Below, piece by piece: positions 26,880-34,719 of a DNA stretch of 64,000 nt. The position numbers and the translations under genes are program-made. A model generated the notes under the pieces. That model ran no database searches. It worked only from the letters and a program-made list of their open reading frames with translations, and had not been told where the DNA came from. Positions within the stretch are counted from its first letter, which is position 1. Every line of letters begins with the position of its first letter. Source of the stretch: Kribbella kalugense (lineage in GTDB: Bacteria; Actinomycetota; Actinomycetes; Propionibacteriales; Kribbellaceae); the NCBI RefSeq assembly GCF_004365875.1, contig NZ_SODF01000001.1:2914001-2978000 (forward strand). Direction: 5' to 3'.

Positions 26880-29438
26880 TCACGAAAGCGCAGCGAGTAC
26901 GTCGTTCGCCAGCCGCTGTACGGCGGCCGCCGGATCCGGCTCCGGCCACCCGTCCGCCACGGACGCGCTCTCGCAGGACTCCTGCAGGATCGCCCACGCG
27001 GTCGGCAGCATCGGCGGGTCCATCGTCCGCTGCCAGGCCAGCAGCTGACCGCACAGCGCATCCCCCGCGTCCGAGCGACCCAGTGCATGCAGCACAGCCA
27101 CGGCCTCCGGCAGTACTTCGAGCAGGTAGACGACCCGCCCTTCGAGCAGCAGCCGGCTGACCGCGTCCCGGATCGCGACCCGAGCCTGCTCGACCTCACC
27201 GGCAGCACGGGCCAGCCTCGACCGGTACAGCATCACCAGGTAGTCGAAGTACCCACGGTGTCCACGGATGTCAGCGTCGGCCTGGTCGAGGAGTGCCCGC
27301 GCCTCGTCGTACCGCTCGGCGTGGAACTCGACCATCGCCAGGCAGCCGGCGACCTTGGTCCGCTCAGGGTCGTCTGACGCCTGACTGTCGCGGGCGAGCA
27401 GTGCCCAATGACGGGCCTCGGACAGGTTCCCCAGCTCGAGATCGACCCGGCTGAGCGCCATGTACGCGATCTCGTCTGCGTAGACACCCGGATTGACCAG
27501 CGCGGCCTCCCAGGCGAGCAGGAGCTCCTTGGCCTCGGTCAAACGACCCCACCGCAGCAGCGCGAGCCCACATGTCGCCTGCACCGTCGCTGACCGCTGT
27601 ACGTCGCCATGCTTGCGAGCGTCGGCCACCAGCGCCGGCACCTCGGCCAGACTCTGCGTATCGAGCAGGTGCGAACCGGACGACACCCAGCCGCCACGAG
27701 CGACCAAACCCATCTCGGTCTCGCCCGGGATCAGCGTGCGCGCCTCCTCGTAGTGCCGACGCGCACCACGGATATCGCCGGTCAGATTGGACAGCCGCCC
27801 CGCGATAGCGAGCAGTCGACCACTGACCTCTTTGTCGGACACGTGAGAAGCGCACAGCGTCGCCCACCGGATCCCGCTCTCGGCCACACTCGCCTGGTAC
27901 TGCCAAGCGATCCGGAACCCGAGAACGATCCGCGCAGCCGTCTCCCACTCCCCCAACTCGACCGCTCGCTCCAACGCCACCTCGAACAGGGCAGAGTTCG
28001 CATGCGCGGCTCGGTACTGCCGATCGCGGTCCGGCGACGACCACGCGCCCTCAAGCCCCGAGACGTACGCCGAACACCACGCGACCGCCCGGTCCCGGAA
28101 CTCGACCAGGTCGTCACCCTGCGACGACAGACCGGCGTACGCGTGCTCCCGGATCGTCTCCAGCAGCTTGTACCGCGCGCCGTACAGCTGCTCGAACTCA
28201 AGCACCGGCTGCAGCAGCGACTTGTCCACCAGCTCGGCCAGCAGCATCGGTACGTCGAGCCCGTCGATCGGATCGCCCGTACACACCCCGGCCACTGCCT
28301 CGAGCGTAAACGGCGAACCGAGCACGGAGCATCGGTAGAGCAGCTGCCGAGCCGCATCGGACAGCGCGTCGACGCTCCACGCGATCGTGTCCGCCAGCGT
28401 CCGCTGATGAGGAGCACCGAACCGCCGCGGCCCCGACAGCAACCGGAACCGGTCATCCAGCGCTGTCAGGATCGTCTCCACCGACAGCGACCCGGCCCGC
28501 GCGGCCGCCAACTCAAGCGCGAGCGGCAGACCGTCCAACCGCCGGCACAGGCGAGCCACGGTCGGGGCATTCGAAGGCGTCAGGACGAAGTCGGACCGCA
28601 CCCGCGCAACCCGACGGCAGAACATCTCCACGGCCGGCGAAGCCGCGATCTCCTCGAAGTTCTCGTCGTTCGCCGGTACGCCGAGCACCTGCACCCGGCG
28701 GACCACTTCATCCGGCAGCCCCAACGGGATCCGTGACGTGACGAGCACGCCGATCCCCGGGAAGCTGCGGACCATCCGGTTGGCCACCGTCGCCACACCG
28801 TCGAGGACGTGCTCGGCGTTGTCCTCGACGATGACGAGGTCACCGGGCCGACGACCGGACAGTACGTCGTCGAGGTCCGACGTACCCGGAGCTGTGCCGA
28901 ACGCGTCGAGGATGGCCGACGGTACGGCGGCATCGCGCTGGACGGTGGTCAGATCGACGACCACCACGGTCGTGTCCGCACCGGAGAACCGGTCGGCCGC
29001 AGCGAGTGCGAGCTCGGTCTTGCCGACCCCGCCCGGACCGACGAGTGTGACGAGCCGGTTCTGCCGCAGCAGCCCCTCCAGCTCGAACAGCTCCTGCTCC
29101 CGACCTACAAGTCCGTCCGGGATCGGCCGCGTACCGCGCCAGCGCAAACCCGTCGGAGCCGCGTCAGCGACCGAAACGACGGGCGCCTGGGCAACCGGTC
29201 GTACGACACCATGCCCAGCCGCGGCGAGGAACTGCGCGGTGTCCTGCAGGCCGAGCGCGGACGCCAGCAGCCGGACCGAATCCTTCCGCGGTCGCGCGAC
29301 CCGGCCGGCCTCGATCTCCCGGATCGACCGGACACTCAGCCCGGCGCGGTCGGCCAGCTCCTCCTGGGACAGGCCGGCCTGGACCCTCAAGTCGAGCAAC
29401 AGGTCGGCAAAATCCCGCCGACTACCGGTGTCCGACAC
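26880..29438 (-). CDS. XRE-type HTH / NB-ARC ATPase / TPR regulator
   Basis: An 852-residue STAND-type signalling protein. The N-terminus is a Cro/C1 helix-turn-helix (FADLLLDLRVQAGLSQEELADRAGLSVRSIREIEAGR, residues 9-45). The NB-ARC ATPase follows at about 110-420 with Walker A LVGPGGVGKTELALA, Walker B VIVEDNAEHVL, the GLPLALELAAARAG segment and SVDALSDAARQLLYRCSVLG. The last half is TPR-like helices. Such proteins are usually inactive until ADP is exchanged and a ligand releases the TPR sensor; many regulate antibiotic or development genes. Targets are not evident; the AT-rich stretch upstream is a candidate. Confidence 0.88.
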   Translation of the reverse strand: MSDTGSRRDFADLLLDLRVQAGLSQEELADRAGLSVRSIREIEAGRVARPRKDSVRLLASALGLQDTAQFLAAAGHGVVRPVAQAPVVSVADAAPTGLRWRGTRPIPDGLVGREQELFELEGLLRQNRLVTLVGPGGVGKTELALAAADRFSGADTTVVVVDLTTVQRDAAVPSAILDAFGTAPGTSDLDDVLSGRRPGDLVIVEDNAEHVLDGVATVANRMVRSFPGIGVLVTSRIPLGLPDEVVRRVQVLGVPANDENFEEIAASPAVEMFCRRVARVRSDFVLTPSNAPTVARLCRRLDGLPLALELAAARAGSLSVETILTALDDRFRLLSGPRRFGAPHQRTLADTIAWSVDALSDAARQLLYRCSVLGSPFTLEAVAGVCTGDPIDGLDVPMLLAELVDKSLLQPVLEFEQLYGARYKLLETIREHAYAGLSSQGDDLVEFRDRAVAWCSAYVSGLEGAWSSPDRDRQYRAAHANSALFEVALERAVELGEWETAARIVLGFRIAWQYQASVAESGIRWATLCASHVSDKEVSGRLLAIAGRLSNLTGDIRGARRHYEEARTLIPGETEMGLVARGGWVSSGSHLLDTQSLAEVPALVADARKHGDVQRSATVQATCGLALLRWGRLTEAKELLLAWEAALVNPGVYADEIAYMALSRVDLELGNLSEARHWALLARDSQASDDPERTKVAGCLAMVEFHAERYDEARALLDQADADIRGHRGYFDYLVMLYRSRLARAAGEVEQARVAIRDAVSRLLLEGRVVYLLEVLPEAVAVLHALGRSDAGDALCGQLLAWQRTMDPPMLPTAWAILQESCESASVADGWPEPDPAAAVQRLANDVLAALS

Positions 29439-29905
29439 AGCCCGTCACCCCTCTGGAGGCCCCACGTTCCTGTCACAACATAGCGTGACGGGCGTGTTCT
29501 CGCCGGGGCGGATCCGGGGTGCGGGATGCGGCCTGGGTCACACAATTCGTTGACCGCGGCAACAAGTTTGTCCTGATAAACACTTTGCTGCGGGATCAGA
29601 AATGCGCGTTTCAAGCAGTTGCGCGAACCGAGTGGGATTCATTGTCGGCGGCGTACAGAGAAAGCACACCGGCCCAGTCGTCGATCCGGGCGCTGGTGTC
29701 CGCGCGGCCGGAGTCGGCATTCAGCAGACTACCGACGGAAATCCCCCGGGTCGCCCGAACCAGGAGCTCAACGGTGACGTCGCGCAAGGTCTCAAGGGCT
29801 GCCATGCGGTAATTCAAGCGGAACCGTGTTTCGCAAACGTAACGCGATTGGCAACATCACGATAAGTCACCAAAATCCCGGAATGCGTTGTTACCCGGTA
29901 GTCCA
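29439..29905. other. AT-richer stretch upstream of the NB-ARC regulator
   Basis: This stretch between the regulator and the YjbQ-like gene is visibly lower in GC than its surroundings, especially 29540-29600 and 29815-29890. It holds a possible small gene on the minus strand (29611-29805) and presumably the regulator's promoter. Confidence 0.45.
29611..29805 (-). CDS. Possible small hypothetical protein, 64 residues
   Basis: An open frame on the minus strand that begins MAALETLRDVTVELLVRATRGISVGSLL and continues through ARIDDWAGVLSLYAADNE. Codon usage is mildly GC3-biased and amphipathic helices are plausible. There is no strong ribosome-binding site; an in-frame TTG four codons earlier is an alternative start. 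It is upstream of and co-oriented with the XRE/NB-ARC regulator. I do not recognise a family, and it may not be a gene. Confidence 0.35.
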   Translation of the reverse strand: MAALETLRDVTVELLVRATRGISVGSLLNADSGRADTSARIDDWAGVLSLYAADNESHSVRATA

Positions 29906-30310
29906 CTAACCGGCCAGGAACGACAGCCGAACGTGCCGGTCGGGATTGTCGCGATTGGTGTCGACCAGGCATATCGATTGCCAGGTGCCGAGCGTCAGCC
30001 GGCCGGCCAGAACCGGCACGGTCGCGTATGGCGGAATCAGCGCCGGCAGCACGTGGTCCCGGCCGTGTCCGGGCGAGCCGTGCCGGTGCTGCCAGTCGAA
30101 GTCCCGCGGCAACAGGTCCTCGAGCACGGCCAGCAGGTCGCTGTCGCTGCCCGCGCCGGTCTCGAGGATCGCGACCCCGGCGGTCGCGTGCGGCACGAAC
30201 ACGTGCAGCAGCCCGTCGCCGCGGCCGGAGACGAACTGCTCACACCGGCCCGTGAGGTCCATGACGACCTCACGGGCACCGGTGTGAACGTCCAGTACGA
30301 CGGAGTCCAT
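29906..30310 (-). CDS. YjbQ/UPF0047 family protein
   Basis: A 134-residue protein of the YjbQ (UPF0047, sometimes annotated secondary thiamine-phosphate synthase) family. The conserved parts are VPHATAGVAILETG, the middle HRHGSPGHGRDHVLPALI and the C-terminal LGTWQSICLVDTNRDNPDRHVRLSFLAG, which together form the anionic ligand pocket. The ATG overlaps the leuS stop by one base (tgatg), so translation is coupled to leuS. Enzymatic function is weakly established in the family. Confidence 0.85.
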   Translation of the reverse strand: MDSVVLDVHTGAREVVMDLTGRCEQFVSGRGDGLLHVFVPHATAGVAILETGAGSDSDLLAVLEDLLPRDFDWQHRHGSPGHGRDHVLPALIPPYATVPVLAGRLTLGTWQSICLVDTNRDNPDRHVRLSFLAG

Positions 30311-32790
30311 CAGGCCGGGACGATGTTGACCAGCCTGGGCGCCCGGACGATGACCTTCCGGGTACCGCGGCCGTCCAGCGCCTTCTGGATCGCCTCGGAG
30401 GACAGCGCCAGCTGCTCCAGGTCGGCGTCGGTGATGTCCGGCGAGACCTCCAGCCGGTCCTTGACCTTGCCGGCGACCTGGACCACGCAGGTGACGGAGT
30501 CCTGGACCAGCAGCGCCGGGTCGACCTTCGGCCAGCCGACCTTGGCGACGGTCGGCTCGTGGCCCAGCTCCTCCCACATCTCCTCGGCCGTGTACGGCGC
30601 GACCAGGCTCAGCAGGATCGCCACCGTCTCGACCGCCTCGCGGACCGCCGGGTCGGCCGCGCCGGGACCGGAGTCGATCGCCTTCCGGGTGGCGTTCACC
30701 AGCTCCATGATCCGGGCCACCATCACGTTGAACCGGTGCGAGTCGATCAGCTCGGAGGCGTCCGACACCGTGCGGTGGGTCAGCTTGCGCAGCTCGACGT
30801 CACCGGTCGTCGGATCCGAACCGACCGGTGCCTCGACCGCTCCGGCCAGCCGCCAGGCCCGCTGCAGGAACTTCAGCGAGCCCCCCGGCGACATGTCGGC
30901 CCAGTCGATGTCGTCGGCCGGCGGACCGGCGAACACCATGGTCAGCCGGACCGCGTCCACGCCGTACGCGTCGATCTGGTCGCCCAGGTTCACTCCGTTG
31001 CCCAGCGACTTGCTCATCGCCTTGCCCTGGTTGACGACCTGGCCCTGGTTCAGCAGCCGGGTGAACGGCTCGACCACGGACAGCAGACCCATGTCGTGCA
31101 GCGCCTTGACGAAGAACCGCGCGTACAGCAGGTGCAGTACGGCGTGCTCCTTGCCGCCGACGTACTGGTACACCGACATCCACCGGTCGGCCGCGTCCTG
31201 GTCGAACGGGCCGTCGGTGTACTCCGGCGACAGGTAGCGCAGGAAATACCAGGACGAGTCGACGAACGTGTCCATCGTGTCCGTGTCCCGCTCAGCCTTG
31301 CCACCGCACTTCGGGCAGTCGACCTCGACCCACTCGCGGTCGGCCGCCAGCGGCGAGACACCCTTCGGCTGCAGGTCGGCGCCGCGCAGGTCCGGCAGCT
31401 CCATCGGCAGCTGGTCGTCCGGAACCGGCACCTCACCGCAGGACGGGCAGTGGATGATCGGGATCGGGCAGCCCCAGTACCGCTGCCGGCTCAGCAGCCA
31501 GTCGCGCAGCCGGTAGTTGATCGTCCGCTCGCCCAGCCCCTTGCTCTCCAGCCAGTCGATGATCTGCGACTTCGCGTCGGCGACATCCAGCCCGTCCAGG
31601 CTGATCTCGTCGTTCGCGCTGTTGATCGCCGGTCCGTCACCGGTGAACGCCTTGCCCTCGAAGTCCTCCGACGGCTGGACAGTCCGGACGATCGGCAGGT
31701 CGAACTTCTCCGCGAACTCCCAGTCCCGGGTGTCCTGGCCGGGCACGGCCATGATCGCGCCGGTGCCGTAGTCGGCCAGCACGTAGTCGGCGGCCCAGAT
31801 CGGGATCCGCTTGCCGGTGACCGGGTTGATCGCGTACGAGCCCAGGAAGACGCCGGTCTTCTCCCGCTCGGTGCTCTGCCGCTCGATCTCGGTGGTCGCC
31901 TTCACCTTGGTCAGGTACTCGTCGAAGGCAGCCTGCTGCTCCGGCGTGACCAGCTCGGCGGCCAGCTTCGCGTCCGGCGCGACCACCATGAAGGTGGCGC
32001 CGAACAGCGTGTCCGGCCGGGTGGTGAAGACCTTGATCGGCTCGTCGCGGCCCTCGACCTCGAAGCTCGCGAACGCACCCTCGGACCGGCCGATCCAGTT
32101 CCGCTGCATCAGCAGGATCTCTTCCGGCCACTGCAGCAGGTCCATGTCGTCCAGCAGCCGCTGGGCGTAGTCCGTGGTCTTGAAGTACCACTGGGTCAGC
32201 TCGCGCTTGGTGACCTCGTACCCGCAACGCTCACAGCGGCCCTGGACCACCTGCTCGTTCGCCAGCACGGTCTGGTCATGCGGGCACCAGTTGACGTACG
32301 ACGCCTTGCGGTAGGCCAGACCGCGCTCGTACAGCCGCAGGAACAGCCACTGGGTCCAGCGGTAGTACTCCGGGTCGGAGGTGTGCAGCCGGCGGGACCA
32401 GTCGAAGCTGATCGCGTACCGGCGGATCGACTCGGCCTGGGTCTCGATATTGGCGTAGGTGAACGTCGCCGGGTGCTCGTTGCGCTTGATCGCGGCGTTC
32501 TCCGCGGGCAGGCCGAAAGAGTCCCAGCCGATCGGGTTCAGTACGTCGTACCCCTGCTGGAACCAGTAGCGGGCCAGTACGTCGTGCAGCGCGAACACCT
32601 CGGCGTGGCCCATGTGCAGGTCGCCGGACGGGTAGGAGAACATCGTGAGCGCGTAGCGCCGCTCGGCCGAGCCGTCGTCCTTCGCCTTGAACGGGTCCAG
32701 CTTCTCCCACACCGGACGCCACTTGGCCTGCATGGCGTTGAAGTCGTAGCCGCCCCTGTCGATGGGCGCGTCTTCCACCTGCTCGCTCAC
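30310..32790 (-). CDS. leuS: Leucyl-tRNA synthetase
   Basis: Charges tRNA-Leu. The GTG start (complement of 32788-32790) gives 826 residues. The class I HIGH-type motif is [10 protein letters not shown] (residues 53-62), the editing domain includes [22 protein letters not shown] appears as [10 protein letters not shown], and Zn-type Cys clusters are CPHDQ...CERCG and CPSCGE...CPKCGG. Longer in-frame starts run back through the attenuator terminator at 32854-32878 and are rejected. Regulation appears to be by leucine attenuation from the leader peptide at 32906-32932. YjbQ follows with a one-base overlap. Confidence 0.97.
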   Translation of the reverse strand: MSEQVEDAPIDRGGYDFNAMQAKWRPVWEKLDPFKAKDDGSAERRYALTMFSYPSGDLHMGHAEVFALHDVLARYWFQQGYDVLNPIGWDSFGLPAENAAIKRNEHPATFTYANIETQAESIRRYAISFDWSRRLHTSDPEYYRWTQWLFLRLYERGLAYRKASYVNWCPHDQTVLANEQVVQGRCERCGYEVTKRELTQWYFKTTDYAQRLLDDMDLLQWPEEILLMQRNWIGRSEGAFASFEVEGRDEPIKVFTTRPDTLFGATFMVVAPDAKLAAELVTPEQQAAFDEYLTKVKATTEIERQSTEREKTGVFLGSYAINPVTGKRIPIWAADYVLADYGTGAIMAVPGQDTRDWEFAEKFDLPIVRTVQPSEDFEGKAFTGDGPAINSANDEISLDGLDVADAKSQIIDWLESKGLGERTINYRLRDWLLSRQRYWGCPIPIIHCPSCGEVPVPDDQLPMELPDLRGADLQPKGVSPLAADREWVEVDCPKCGGKAERDTDTMDTFVDSSWYFLRYLSPEYTDGPFDQDAADRWMSVYQYVGGKEHAVLHLLYARFFVKALHDMGLLSVVEPFTRLLNQGQVVNQGKAMSKSLGNGVNLGDQIDAYGVDAVRLTMVFAGPPADDIDWADMSPGGSLKFLQRAWRLAGAVEAPVGSDPTTGDVELRKLTHRTVSDASELIDSHRFNVMVARIMELVNATRKAIDSGPGAADPAVREAVETVAILLSLVAPYTAEEMWEELGHEPTVAKVGWPKVDPALLVQDSVTCVVQVAGKVKDRLEVSPDITDADLEQLALSSEAIQKALDGRGTRKVIVRAPRLVNIVPA

Positions 32791-32853
32791 GGTCCTACTC
32801 CATACTTCGTGTGTTTGATGAGCCTTAATGTGCCAGATGGCACTCCTGGACAT

Positions 32854-32878
32854 AAAAAAGCCCCTCACGCAGGAGGGG
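32854..32878 (-). terminator. Attenuator terminator upstream of leuS
   Basis: On the minus strand cccctc and gagggg form a 6-bp stem around a 6-base loop, followed by c and a run of six Ts (plus-strand aaaaaa at 32854-32859). It lies 63 bp upstream of the leuS start and after the leader peptide, so it can stop transcription before leuS. Confidence 0.85.
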
Positions 32879-32880
32879 AT

Positions 32881-32906
32881 GCCGTACTGACCACTGCCAG
32901 TACGGC
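32881..32906 (-). promoter_or_regulatory. Leader hairpin between leader peptide and attenuator
   Basis: gccgtactg (32881-32889) pairs with cagtacggc (32898-32906). The stem begins within the leader stop codon, a position where a ribosome finishing or stalling in the leader would mask it. An alternative antiterminator pairing was not obvious by eye. Confidence 0.6.
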
Positions 32907-32932
32907 TACATAAGGAGCAGGCTCACTCGCAT
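32906..32932 (-). CDS. Leucine-rich leader peptide of the leuS attenuator
   Basis: Eight codons encode MRVSLLLM and stop at tag; the three consecutive Leu codons (ctg ctc ctt) are the stalling sites expected for leucine sensing. The ATG is 6 bp from a tattct -10 element and has no ribosome-binding site, so the leader would be the 5' end of a leaderless transcript. Upstream, acgaca lies 16 bp before the -10 box. In actinobacteria, leucine-gene attenuators of this design are known, and the arrangement peptide-hairpin-terminator-leuS is read directly from the sequence. Confidence 0.75.
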   Translation of the reverse strand: MRVSLLLM

Positions 32933-32938
32933 GTGACC

Positions 32939-32966
32939 AGAATACCACTGCGCGTCGGGGTGTCGT
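32939..32966 (-). promoter_or_regulatory. Promoter of the leuS leader transcript
   Basis: On the minus strand acgaca (complement of 32961-32966) and tattct (complement of 32939-32944) are separated by 16 bp and lie 6 bp before the leader ATG. It abuts the stop of the upstream AraC gene. Confidence 0.5.
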
Positions 32967-32967
32967 T

Positions 32968-33858
32968 CTAGATGAACTCTGTGCCTCCGGCGCGGCGGTG
33001 GTCGCCGGGGGTGCGTCCGTACTTGCGTCTGAAGGCAGTGGAGAACGGGCGTACGTCGGAGTAGCCGCAGGCTCGCGCTACCTCGGTGATGGTGAGGCTG
33101 TGGTCGAGGAGGAGCTGGGCGGCTAGTTCGAGGCGGAGGCGGCGGAGGGTGGACATGATGGAGGCGCCGGTCTGCTGGGTGAAGAGGCGTTCCGCGTGCC
33201 GCTCAGAGAGGTGGGCGGCAGCGGCTACGTCCCGGACGGTGATGGGGCGGGACAGGTTGTCGCGGAGGTGGCGCTGCATGGCGTCGACGACCAGTGGGCC
33301 GCGGTCGCGGCGGACCGGTTCTACGGCGAGGTCCTCCTCCAGTGCGAATGCGCGAGCAGTCTCAAGAACCAGACTCGCCCCCAGAGCAGCCAGCATCGTG
33401 CTGTAACCGGACACCGGCGCCGCGGCCTCCGCGGCCAGTGCGCTGATGAGGGCGGGCAGCGAACCAACGCGCTGCGACATCACCGGGCCGTCAGCCCGAG
33501 TCAGGCCGGACCACCAGCCGGGCTCGGACGATCCAGGGCGGAAGGTGAAGCCCCAGAAGGCGATCCCTAACGGGGCCGACCGCGACGACTCGATTTCGTG
33601 GACGTCGCCGGGCCGGGCGAGGAACACTGCGCCCGGCTGGACGTCGTACTCGGAAGACCCGTGGTTGAAGCGGCCCTCCCCCGAGTACGCGAGGCAGACC
33701 TCGTGGAAGGAGTGCGTGTGCCAGTAGTTGCGCCAGTACTCCGGCCGGTAGTGGCCCCAGCTGAGGAAGTCCGCGTGGAAGCCGTCGACCTCGCAGAACT
33801 CCAGGAGTCCCGCGAGGTCGACGAACCTGTCCGCCGCAGCGACATCCGCGAGGGTCAA
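32968..33858 (-). CDS. AraC-family regulator with cupin sensor domain
   Basis: A 296-residue regulator. The N-terminal cupin (about 30-120) has HTHSFHEVCLAYSGEGRFNHGSSEYDVQPGAVFLARPGDVHEIE; the C-terminal domain has two helix-turn-helices, ITVRDVAAAAHLSERHAERLFTQQTGASI and SLTITEVARACGYSDVRPFSTAFRRKYGRTPGDHRR. It overlaps the PhyH gene by 4 bases and is thus probably its co-transcribed regulator; the ligand is probably a small sugar-like or organic acid molecule, but not identifiable. Confidence 0.87.
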   Translation of the reverse strand: MTLADVAAADRFVDLAGLLEFCEVDGFHADFLSWGHYRPEYWRNYWHTHSFHEVCLAYSGEGRFNHGSSEYDVQPGAVFLARPGDVHEIESSRSAPLGIAFWGFTFRPGSSEPGWWSGLTRADGPVMSQRVGSLPALISALAAEAAAPVSGYSTMLAALGASLVLETARAFALEEDLAVEPVRRDRGPLVVDAMQRHLRDNLSRPITVRDVAAAAHLSERHAERLFTQQTGASIMSTLRRLRLELAAQLLLDHSLTITEVARACGYSDVRPFSTAFRRKYGRTPGDHRRAGGTEFI

Positions 33859-34622
33859 ACAGCGCTCCTGCCGGTCGGGTCGACTCCTCGCAGCATCATG
33901 CCCTGACCGAGCGACCAGTCGTGGGTCTTGACCGCCGGCGGGTCCGACGGGTCGCGGTACTGGATCAGCCAGGTCGTCCGCGCCTCGTCGCTCACGTTCA
34001 CCCCGGACCCGTGGACTGTGAAGTAGGTGAAGAACAGGACGTCGCCCGCCTCGGCCGGCTGCGGCGTCGCCTCCTCGAAGGCGGGCTCGAGCAAGTGGTA
34101 CGACCCTTCCGCCTCATGCTCCCGCGGACCGGACTTGTGACTGCCGGGAATGACCCGCACGCAGCCCTTCTCGACCGGTGCGTCGTCGAAGTGGAAGATC
34201 GCCGCTCCGACCCGGTGGTAGGTGTGCGGGAAGAACGGGTAGTCCTGGTGCAGCGGGAACGGCGACCCGTTCTCCGGTGGCTTCACGAACAGCTTGGTGT
34301 GATGCAGCTGGACGTTGTCCACCCCCATCACCGCAGCGGCCACGTCGGTGAACCGCGGGTCCACCAGCAGCTTCGCGAACTCGGCGTCGTAGAACTGCGC
34401 GTCGTGCAGGTGCTGCAGCTTCGTCGGCGCGTCCGTCATCTCCCGGGCCGCGGCCCAGGTGGGGTCGTCGGGCCGGTTCAGCCGGGCCAGCAGGTCGTGG
34501 CTGCGCTGCCGGTAGTACGCCGCTTCTTCCTTGCTGAGCAGCCCTTTCACCAGGACGAAGCCTTGCTCGGCGTACTGCTGCGCCGTGGTCGACAGGTCGG
34601 GCCTGTCAGAGGTGATGGTCAT
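33855..34622 (-). CDS. Phytanoyl-CoA dioxygenase (PhyH) family protein
   Basis: A 255-residue Fe(II)/2-oxoglutarate oxygenase-like protein. The N-terminal AQQYAEQGFVLVKGLLSKEEAAYYRQRSHDLL is typical, the metal triad is HQDYPFF (His and Asp) with the distal His in YFTVHGSGVN, and 2-oxoglutarate would be held by the Arg in SDEARTTWLIQYRD. The ATG (complement of 34620-34622) has an aggagg site. The substrate is not evident; bacterial PhyH proteins hydroxylate ectoine, amino acids or natural products. It is followed by the AraC regulator and preceded by the terminator hairpin at 34666-34697. Confidence 0.85.
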   Translation of the reverse strand: MTITSDRPDLSTTAQQYAEQGFVLVKGLLSKEEAAYYRQRSHDLLARLNRPDDPTWAAAREMTDAPTKLQHLHDAQFYDAEFAKLLVDPRFTDVAAAVMGVDNVQLHHTKLFVKPPENGSPFPLHQDYPFFPHTYHRVGAAIFHFDDAPVEKGCVRVIPGSHKSGPREHEAEGSYHLLEPAFEEATPQPAEAGDVLFFTYFTVHGSGVNVSDEARTTWLIQYRDPSDPPAVKTHDWSLGQGMMLRGVDPTGRSAV

Positions 34623-34665
34623 CTCGAAGTTCCTCCTGATCGGGTACTTCGAGATTACGAAAACC

Positions 34666-34697
34666 GGCGTCCGGACGGGAGGACCCGACCGGACGCC
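34666..34697 (-). terminator. Hairpin terminator after the GMC oxidoreductase gene
   Basis: ggcgtccgg (34666-34674) and ccggacgcc (34689-34697) form a 9-bp stem, extended inside by cggg/cccg. On the minus strand it is followed by ggtttt, making an intrinsic terminator for the GMC gene (stop at 34720) ahead of the PhyH gene. Confidence 0.75.
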
Positions 34698-34719
34698 GAT
34701 GTTCGTCAAACGGACATGA

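Noticed and set aside
32791..32868. Longer leuS start at 32868
   Set aside because: It would translate through the attenuator terminator and adds residues not found in LeuS.
32791..32960. T-box riboswitch upstream of leuS
   Set aside because: No T-box motif or specifier stem was visible; a leader peptide with Leu codons explains the region better.
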